Source: Candidatus Pacearchaeota archaeon
GTDB lineage: Archaea > Nanoarchaeota > Nanoarchaeia > Pacearchaeales > GW2011-AR1
Direction of reading: 5' to 3'
NCBI GenBank assembly: GCA_023228245.1
Contig: JALOBN010000046.1
Coordinates: forward strand, 1-17,970
DNA length: 17,970 nucleotides
In this document: positions 13,098 through 17,970 of the stretch, in pieces
Layout: every line of letters starts with the position of its first letter
Position numbering within the stretch: position 1 is the first letter of the stretch
Translations under genes and position numbers: made by a program
Notes under the pieces: generated by a model
Database searches by the model: none
Told to the model about the DNA's origin: nothing
The model's input: only the letters and a program-made list of their open reading frames with translations

Positions 13098-13226
13098 TCA
13101 CTTTCGATCATCGCCGGTGATGTGATGCTTCTTGAAAAGCTTGATGGGATCTTGCTCGCGATCATGGAGGCTTACGAAGTTGGGGCCGGATCGAATAGAA
13201 ACCGGCTTGTTTTTTTGGTCCTGCAT
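13098..13226 (-). CDS. Hypothetical 42-residue basic protein
   Basis: It is read from ATG at 13226, with AGAGG 6 nt upstream (GAAGAGGCTGAATATG). It overlaps the last 22 codons of the zinc-ribbon gene in another frame. The protein reads MQDQKNKPVSIRSGPNFVSL, HDREQDPIKLFKKHHITGDD, RK. The composition is charged and natural, unlike a chance frame in this GC-rich stretch. An alternative is that a slip on the A7 run (about 13209-13215) joins this frame to the zinc-ribbon protein by a +1 shift and gives it a longer C-terminus. I do not recognise the product. Confidence 0.55.
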   Translation of the reverse strand: MQDQKNKPVSIRSGPNFVSLHDREQDPIKLFKKHHITGDDRK

Positions 13227-13527
13227 ATTCAGCCTCTTCCCAATCACGATATTGATAGATCCGTTTTCCTTTCGAAAACGGCTCTTTGGGCTTAATTCTC
13301 GGAGTTTCCTTGATCCGAAGGCCGCAATGGGGGCAAGAGCTTGATTGAGAGGTCAAACGCTTGCACGAAGGGCAGATCCAGTCAGAAATGAACGGCCTGC
13401 CTCCTTCTTTGGGCTGTGATAGAATAGGTATCCATCCGCCGCTTGTGGGCGTACCGGGAAACGTCGATGCCCCTGGCGTATGGTCAGCCAGTACATCCTG
13501 TGCGGGTGCTTGCTCTGACACTAACAT
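13162..13527 (-). CDS. Zinc-ribbon protein, 121 residues
   Basis: An N-terminal half rich in Pro, Thr and Gly (TPGASTFPGTPTSGGWIPIL) is followed by DWICPSCKRLTSQSSSCPHC, a four-Cys zinc ribbon (C52, C55, C65, C68). The tail is basic and aromatic (KGKRIYQYRDWEEAEYAGPK). CPSC-x9-CPHC is a typical 'zinc knuckle pair' used to bind nucleic acid or protein. The start has an excellent ribosome site (GGAGG, 7 nt) and overlaps the winged-helix stop by 7 nt. A role in transcription or replication is plausible from the neighbourhood but not shown by any other motif. Confidence 0.7.
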   Translation of the reverse strand: MLVSEQAPAQDVLADHTPGASTFPGTPTSGGWIPILSQPKEGGRPFISDWICPSCKRLTSQSSSCPHCGLRIKETPRIKPKEPFSKGKRIYQYRDWEEAEYAGPKKQAGFYSIRPQLRKPP

Positions 13528-13808
13528 TTTATGTCCTCCGCCGTATTTAGCTTTTCAGATCCCACAAAACGGGTCATTTTCCAGCCAAATTGACAAAATT
13601 TGGTATGCGGCGTAGCATAGCTTTTTTTCCGGGGCCGCTCAAGCGGGAGCTGTTCTACCAGGTGGAGTTCTCGCATATCATTGAGCGCCCTTCGAACGTT
13701 ACTCTCTGACATCTCCAGCTTTTCAGCGAGTCTTGGGAGAGGGATCGCCTCATCGAAAGACATGCCCCCCAGAACTCTCTTTGCCATCGCCATGCTCGTG
13801 CTGCCCAT
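13521..13808 (-). CDS. Winged-helix DNA-binding protein, 95 residues
   Basis: I start it at ATG 13808 because GGAGGT lies 9 nt upstream and the Cys-rich gene ends just before. The longer frame to 13916 would run through that gene. Residues about 24-51 form the helix-turn-helix (LPRLAEKLEMSESNVRRALN, DMRELHLVEQ), followed by a basic wing (PLERPRKKSY) and an aromatic end (FCQFGWKMTRFVG). 'La..l..s.s.VrraL..L.e..Lve' is the MarR/replication-initiator style of winged helix. It could repress the operon or help load replication proteins. No target site was identified. Confidence 0.7.
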   Translation of the reverse strand: MGSTSMAMAKRVLGGMSFDEAIPLPRLAEKLEMSESNVRRALNDMRELHLVEQLPLERPRKKSYATPHTKFCQFGWKMTRFVGSEKLNTAEDIKC

Positions 13809-13809
13809 T

Positions 13810-13932
13810 TCAGACCGACCTCCTACGACATTTCGAGCACAAGTGCCCGCACATCTCACATTTTTCGCCTTTCCGGTAATCACACGATGGCTCTGGGCAA
13901 CAACTTCCGGGAGCACGGCGTAGCTCGATCAT
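13810..13932 (-). CDS. Cys-rich 40-residue protein, likely zinc finger
   Basis: It is read from ATG 13932, which overlaps the nuclease stop as ATGA and has a near-perfect ribosome site (AAAGGAGG, 7 nt). The protein is MIELRRAPGSCCPEPSCDYR, KGEKCEMCGHLCSKCRRRSV. It has seven cysteines (11, 12, 17, 25, 28, 32, 35) and one histidine (30), with C25-x2-C28 and C32-x2-C35. One or two zinc sites are likely in a protein of only 40 residues with a basic tail. Its stop falls inside the leader of the winged-helix gene, whose GGAGGT site is in its last codons. No family recognised. Confidence 0.8.
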   Translation of the reverse strand: MIELRRAPGSCCPEPSCDYRKGEKCEMCGHLCSKCRRRSV

Positions 13933-14756
13933 GCGGTTGCCTCCTTTGCTTTTGCTTTGCTCTTTTTCGGCTTCGGTGGCCTGCATACCAGACCGAGCGG
14001 CACATTGAGCGCCCTACCCACGACAGGCGCAAGCTTCGGGCCAATGCCGTCGCAATCGTCGAGATATGTATCATCCGATGTCGGATACATGCAGATCTTG
14101 AATTTTGAAAGAATCCCTGCAGCTTTTGCCGGGCCGATACCCTTCCCAGCCAAGATGCTCAGGCCCACTGCTTGCCGCTCACCTTCTGCCGGTGCCGGCG
14201 CAAAACCACTCAGATCCCCGCTTTCCAAGATTTTTCTGACCCTGAGGAGCATCCGCTTGTTGGGATCGGTCTTGAGGCGCCAGACCTGGATATGCAGGCC
14301 GATGCAGTTCGCTTCGAAGCCCTCCACCATCCGGAAATATTCCATCAGCTTCTCGGGGTCCGTCTGGCCATGATTCCGGCTCGCGGCTTTTCGGATTGCA
14401 GCGCCCACGTCGTTGTCATCGCCCAGGACGACGATAGCGAGAGGCTGCTGTAGCTCCCTGGCAACGAGTACCTGCCCCCACAGGTGGCCATTCAGAATTG
14501 AGGCGAGGTAGTCGCTGCCGACGTCCTCCGAAAAGTCCTTTAGCTCGACGTGGAAAACTTTTTCTGAAATATTGCATAAATTCGTTCCCCGTATCGGATC
14601 TTCATCCCGAATCGAGAAACGCAGATCGAAAGGCAAGTCAGCCGGATCACGCATCTCAAATCGGTCATCCTCCAGCACCGCCTTCTCAACCTTCGCGGCT
14701 CGCGGCCTGGTCAGCTCGTTGTGGTCGAGCTGGACAAAAATTTTAGGAGCCGTCAT
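13929..14756 (-). CDS. ERCC4 (XPF/Hef-type) nuclease with two helix-hairpin-helix motifs
   Basis: The protein has 275 residues from ATG 14756 (ATGA overlap; GAGG 7 nt upstream). The nuclease domain spans residues 5-125: FVQLDHNEL (D11, E14), LPFDLRFSI, then FHVELKDFSED (E71, K73, D74) and LNGHLWGQVL. This matches the XPF order 'D..E ... GD ... ERK..D ... g.l..Q', with Leu in place of the Arg of ERK and no Gly in the GD motif. Residues 197-255 carry two HhH units (GKGIGPAKAAGILSKF and CDGIGPKLAPVV). A Lys-rich tail follows. Such enzymes cut branched DNA (flaps, forks, Holliday-like structures). A role in resolving replication or packaging intermediates is inferred. Confidence 0.78.
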   Translation of the reverse strand: MTAPKIFVQLDHNELTRPRAAKVEKAVLEDDRFEMRDPADLPFDLRFSIRDEDPIRGTNLCNISEKVFHVELKDFSEDVGSDYLASILNGHLWGQVLVARELQQPLAIVVLGDDNDVGAAIRKAASRNHGQTDPEKLMEYFRMVEGFEANCIGLHIQVWRLKTDPNKRMLLRVRKILESGDLSGFAPAPAEGERQAVGLSILAGKGIGPAKAAGILSKFKICMYPTSDDTYLDDCDGIGPKLAPVVGRALNVPLGLVCRPPKPKKSKAKAKEATA

Positions 14757-15058
14757 TTTATAGCCTCGACTGCCTCTAAAATGGTTGGATGTCGCTCGTA
14801 CATAGCACCCTCCCGCACACGTTTCCATATCGCTATTCGAAGACGATTTGGCCCGCCTTGCTCGATCTGGGCCCGGATGCAGCGAGCATGTGCCAGAAGT
14901 ACAAGCCGTGTCAGGTCGTCGCCATCGAATGTCGCCAGGGACCCAAAGTGGCTCATCGACCAGCCGAGGCCGTAGGGCTTCAGTTTTCCGGGGAAGTGAT
15001 GCTCGCCCCGGTAAAAATCGGAAAAGAACGCTTTCGCGTCTCCTTCGGAAAGTCTCAT
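14753..15058 (-). CDS. Hypothetical 101-residue protein
   Basis: The start at 15058 gives an ATGA overlap with the upstream gene and has GAGG 8 nt upstream. A longer frame to 15253 would run 200 bases through that gene and is rejected. The protein reads MRLSEGDAKAFFSDFYRGEH, HFPGKLKPYGLGWSMSHFGS, LATFDGDDLTRLVLLAHARC, then basic helices (NRLRIAIWKRVREGAMYERH) and PTILEAVEAIK. It could be a small DNA- or protein-binding helper for the nuclease it is coupled to. I do not recognise a family. Confidence 0.75.
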   Translation of the reverse strand: MRLSEGDAKAFFSDFYRGEHHFPGKLKPYGLGWSMSHFGSLATFDGDDLTRLVLLAHARCIRAQIEQGGPNRLRIAIWKRVREGAMYERHPTILEAVEAIK

Positions 15059-15492
15059 TTCGCCAGCCTCACTTCCATCGTAGCGCCATTTTCTTTCAGA
15101 AGTTGCTTCATGGTAGCAACTTCTTCGAATTCGTTTAGACTCCGCTGAGCATTCCCCGCCAGGATCGACTCCGCGACCTCCTGCGATCCCAGCCTGCGAG
15201 CCGCCAGGCCGCTCTTGGCATATTCGACTATCTGCAAGAGCGCGCTCTCGCAAATGTGGATCTTCTTGGCCCGCTCAGATGCCTCCTCGCCGTTTTCGGG
15301 CATGTTCGTAGACAATCTATCCACCGCCTCGGAGATCATGTCTCTGCTGAGGCGTAGAGCAGGCACAAGATTCGGTTCATCCCTCAGGTACCTCTCAGCT
15401 TTATCGATCAGCTCTCTAGCGTCCTCGATGCTATGCAGGCCAGAAGCGGTACTCAGTATCGCTATGGCCTTTTCTATCTTGCCGTTGGTCAT
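15055..15492 (-). CDS. Hypothetical helical protein, 145 residues
   Basis: The sequence is almost entirely helix-forming, with an N-terminal TASGLHSIEDARELIDKAER, a middle VPALRLSRDMISEAVDRLST, and a C-terminal EEASERAKKIHICESALLQI plus RSLNEFEEVATMKQLLKENG. No catalytic motif is seen. The start overlaps the primase-helicase stop as ATGA and has GGAGG about 9 nt upstream, so it is made together with the helicase. A bundle or coiled-coil accessory protein for replication is the likeliest guess, without further evidence. Confidence 0.72.
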   Translation of the reverse strand: MTNGKIEKAIAILSTASGLHSIEDARELIDKAERYLRDEPNLVPALRLSRDMISEAVDRLSTNMPENGEEASERAKKIHICESALLQIVEYAKSGLAARRLGSQEVAESILAGNAQRSLNEFEEVATMKQLLKENGATMEVRLAK

Positions 15493-17970
15493 TTCTTCAG
15501 TCCTCCAATATTCTCATTGATGATCGTGACTATACCACGCCCGGCCAAGTCTTGCGCCTTCCAGGCCGCCTGCGTGGCTACCTCATCCTTCTTGTAGAAC
15601 TTGTCTACATATTTTGTCGGGTTGGCTGTAGTAGCTTCTTGGGTTCTATAGTCCTTGAGGAAGCGAACCGGGACAAGGTCTTTCTTAGAAATCGCTATCA
15701 GTTCCAATGATTTGCTTTTTGACACATTTTCACCGCTATCAGCGGCTTCAATGGAACAAGAACCGCTATCAGCTCCAATATCCGTTTTTTGGTCAAATTG
15801 TTCTTTTTTTCTTTCTATATGGGCAGATTTTTCTAAGACGTTGTTATTTTCGTCTTTTAATGGAACTATTGGAGCTGATACTGTTTTTAATGGAACATTA
15901 ATGGAATTTAATGGAACTATTGGAGCAGATAGCGGTTTGGTTTGTGGATTGGTAAATAAGTGCTGTTCTACTGTCAACTGATATCTATTTGTATCAAACC
16001 GGAATCCCCGATAAATACGAGTCTGATGTTCGCCCACACGAACCTTTTCAGGTGGATGGTTATCGCACATCTTCCGGACGGCTGCGCCGAATCGCTTGAC
16101 ATCTACCTTATCACTCACAACCATCTCGCACCACGCTTTGTAGGCGTCGTAAACGATGCTCAAAGGCACATCATTTCCTGGACCTCCCATAAGATCATAA
16201 TCACAAAACATATCCAAGAAAGTGCTAATGCTGTTCGACTGTTTTTGGTACTCTGCGAACATCTCCTCGCCGGGCCTCTTGGTTATTGTCATAGTCTTCG
16301 AAAGCTTGATTGTCCGCTCGATAATCAAGTTGAGGATGCCCGACAGCTCTTCTTCAGTGGTCAGCTTTTCGAATAGATGAGGATCTTTCTGCCTCTCCAT
16401 CGGGTTAGTTGGATCAGGATTATCGACATAGTGGAAAGGCATATCGACCTTACAAAACCGCTCAATCCAGCCCTTCGACATATCGTCAATTAGCGGCATG
16501 TCGTTGGAATCTATTGTGGTCGCGTGAAACGGCTTGAACTTTATCCGACTCTTATTTTTTCGGTCCGAATCAATTATTCCGTCCCCTGTCGAGTTCTTCA
16601 TGAAGCTGGTCGGTATCCGGCGTTTGCCTTTGTGCTGCTCCTCACCCGCTTCAGATACGATCTGCCCGCGCTTCCCTGCCAGTTCCGCCCCCGCGAATCG
16701 ATTGTTTTTTAGGGTCAACTCCTCAAGAGCCATCCCGCAAAACGCGTCTTCCCCAAAAAATCTTTTCATCACGCGCTCATAAATCCCCTTCCCGTTCCTA
16801 CCCAGCCCGTTCAGGAACATGATGTAGGGGAACATGAGCTTGATTGAATGAATAGCAAACCAGTCAACTAAGGTGCACTGGTCTACCTCGTTCGGCGCAA
16901 CTTCCTTCAGAAATTTGATGAACTTTGGGCAAGTCGCGTCCTTGTCAAAAGTCACCTGAATCTGATCGGTCATCAGATCCTCTGGAGAATATGGTCGATG
17001 TTCCCCGGTCCGAAGATCAACCACGCCATTTCGGACTCCCAAAAGAAACGGGTCATGATCGAAAGTGACCGGATAGCTCAGCAACAAATCATGTAACCTG
17101 GTCACGGTCTCCTTTTTGTTCTTGATAGTGGCCAGATCTCCTGCCGCTTTGTTCAAGATATTATTTATGATCCTTTCGCCGTCGGGAACAAAAATTTGAC
17201 CATTATAATAGTAAATCTGGTCTCTGCTATCCCCTCCATTGGCCTTCGCCAACTTAAGTACTTTTAAGAGGCTAGTTACTGCTTTGGTAGGGCTATACTT
17301 GCGGAATGCCTTGTCTCCCACCCCATCCAAAAAGGTTACATCCTCTATCGACAAAACTGCCACGGTTGGTACATACGCAGGCACGTCTTGCGGCTTGATC
17401 AGCTTTCGCTTAATGGCGTGGGCGATTGTTTTTTCTCTTATGATAGGATCTCTTAAAAGCCCCTTGCCCGGAACCTCCCAGGGGGCTGCACCACACTCAT
17501 GAGCCAGCCAGACCCAAGCATCCCCGCCTACGTTGAGGTTATCATGCATGTAGGCATAACCAGATTCATCTTCGGTGATGAGTGTGTTATGTCCACTGGT
17601 TCCTCCTAGGATGGGATGGTCGTTCGCAAGCTGGCCGCCTTCATAATGCCAGCCCGGCGCATCTAAATCAATTACATCCCGCATGGTGAGCGATGGAAAT
17701 TTCTTACCAGCCGAATCCTTTTCCATCTCATTAATCCAGCCGGGCTCAGCAGAATCGTTTTGGTTGACATTGTTTTTTGTGATGAATGGTGCTATCGCAA
17801 GCATTATAGCCGATGATCTATCAGCCACTTCATATTGTTTGGATTCGATGCCAGTAAGTGTTAGGTGCCGATCATCTTCATACAGTTCAAAGTGGTTCCA
17901 AGGGTTCTGCCCCTTATCTATTTTTTCTTGGATGCTTGGCTTGACTTCTATAATATGGGCCTTCATTTCA
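15489..17970 (-). CDS. D5-type primase/SF3 helicase, N-terminus outside the window
   Basis: At least 825 residues are visible, and the frame has no stop before the window edge. The start at 17966 is therefore probably not the real one. Residues 24-39 (NHFELYEDDRHLTLTG) look like the last strand of an archaeo-eukaryotic primase domain, whose catalytic part would lie upstream. Residues 255-360 are a D5_N-like domain (LGVRNGVVDLRTGEHRPYSP). The SF3 helicase has Walker A GLGRNGKG (387-394), Walker B IVSEAGEE (436-443) and motif C around TTIDSNDMP (483-491), followed by an Arg at 503. Residues about 610-660 may be a winged helix. A low-complexity linker with two copies of SAPIVPL separates it from a C-terminal domain. 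It primes and unwinds viral DNA. Confidence 0.85.
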   Translation of the reverse strand, partial: EMKAHIIEVKPSIQEKIDKGQNPWNHFELYEDDRHLTLTGIESKQYEVADRSSAIMLAIAPFITKNNVNQNDSAEPGWINEMEKDSAGKKFPSLTMRDVIDLDAPGWHYEGGQLANDHPILGGTSGHNTLITEDESGYAYMHDNLNVGGDAWVWLAHECGAAPWEVPGKGLLRDPIIREKTIAHAIKRKLIKPQDVPAYVPTVAVLSIEDVTFLDGVGDKAFRKYSPTKAVTSLLKVLKLAKANGGDSRDQIYYYNGQIFVPDGERIINNILNKAAGDLATIKNKKETVTRLHDLLLSYPVTFDHDPFLLGVRNGVVDLRTGEHRPYSPEDLMTDQIQVTFDKDATCPKFIKFLKEVAPNEVDQCTLVDWFAIHSIKLMFPYIMFLNGLGRNGKGIYERVMKRFFGEDAFCGMALEELTLKNNRFAGAELAGKRGQIVSEAGEEQHKGKRRIPTSFMKNSTGDGIIDSDRKNKSRIKFKPFHATTIDSNDMPLIDDMSKGWIERFCKVDMPFHYVDNPDPTNPMERQKDPHLFEKLTTEEELSGILNLIIERTIKLSKTMTITKRPGEEMFAEYQKQSNSISTFLDMFCDYDLMGGPGNDVPLSIVYDAYKAWCEMVVSDKVDVKRFGAAVRKMCDNHPPEKVRVGEHQTRIYRGFRFDTNRYQLTVEQHLFTNPQTKPLSAPIVPLNSINVPLKTVSAPIVPLKDENNNVLEKSAHIERKKEQFDQKTDIGADSGSCSIEAADSGENVSKSKSLELIAISKKDLVPVRFLKDYRTQEATTANPTKYVDKFYKKDEVATQAAWKAQDLAGRGIVTIINENIGGLKK
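15761..15937. repeat. Inverted and direct repeats in the helicase linker
   Basis: AACCGCTATCAGCTCCAATA (15761-15780) is the reverse complement of TATTGGAGCAGATAGCGGTT (15918-15937) except at one base. A partial third copy (TATTGGAGCTGATA, 15867-15880) repeats the second arm. ATGGAAC recurs four times. The repeats code the SAPIVPL linker, so both protein spacing and DNA structure could be involved. Confidence 0.6.

Noticed and set aside
12998..13120. 40-residue plus-strand frame preceded by GGAGGA
   Set aside because: It has a good ribosome-site match, but it would be the only plus-strand gene in the window and has no promoter. Also considered was the overlapping plus-strand frame 13032-13295, rejected for the same reason.
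12908..13165. 85-residue Ser/Pro-rich minus-strand frame starting in an ATGA overlap
   Set aside because: Its start coincides with the zinc-ribbon stop, but there is no ribosome site and the composition looks like GC-rich chance. It also overlaps the better supported 42-residue gene. Not fully excluded.
13521..13916. Long version of the winged-helix gene
   Set aside because: The first 36 codons cover the Cys-rich gene in another frame. The GGAGGT site favours the start at 13808.
14753..15253. Long version of the 101-residue gene
   Set aside because: The extra 65 codons run inside the upstream gene. The ATGA overlap and GAGG site at 15058 mark the better start.
1..17970. tRNA or rRNA genes, integrase, attachment sites
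   Set aside because: No cloverleaf or rRNA-like stretch, and no recombinase motif, was recognised anywhere in the window. Provirus versus free virus cannot be decided.

Overview
The window reads as part of a tailed-virus (head-tail, HK97-fold) genome or provirus. Every gene I can support lies on the minus strand, so transcription runs from position 17970 down to 1. A euryarchaeal host, perhaps a methanogen, is my best guess. It rests on an XPF/Hef-type ERCC4 nuclease with helix-hairpin-helix motifs, a TATA-box-like element (ATATAAATA) ahead of the homing endonuclease gene, frequent ATA (Ile) and AGA/AGG (Arg) codons, and a secreted protein packed with N-x-T sequons. None of these proves an archaeal host, and a bacterial phage is not excluded. 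Strong Shine-Dalgarno sites (GGAGG, GAGG) precede many genes, so leadered SD translation is the rule here.

Region 1 (about 17970-13098) is the replication and recombination module. It starts with a D5-type primase/SF3 helicase whose N-terminal primase part lies outside the window. Then come two small helical proteins, an ERCC4-(HhH)2 nuclease, a 40-residue Cys-rich protein, a winged-helix protein, a zinc-ribbon protein and a 42-residue protein. Most of these are joined by ATGA stop/start overlaps, which suggests one translationally coupled operon.

Region 2 (12850-13097) is a GC-rich stretch just upstream of the terminase genes. It has no convincing gene and sits where a packaging site would be expected.

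Region 3 (12849-5690) is packaging and head assembly: a candidate small terminase, the large terminase, a 59-residue protein, a zinc-binding protein, the portal, an inserted HNH homing endonuclease with its own promoter, a minor head (MuF/min_cap2-like) protein, a scaffold and the major capsid protein.

Region 4 (5682-3705) holds surface structures: a Sec-signal protein with 14/28-residue repeats that look like a trimeric coiled-coil stalk, two small proteins and a DUF2793-like fibre protein.

Region 5 (3696-1) is the neck and tail start: connector/adaptor, stopper, HK97 gp10-like protein, several small proteins including a coiled-coil/TM plus two-TM pair that resembles a holin cassette, a tail terminator, a lone 71-residue gene with an operator-like palindrome, and the truncated major tail tube protein. 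Six supported genes are shorter than 60 codons. They were found by following stop/start overlaps and ribosome binding sites.
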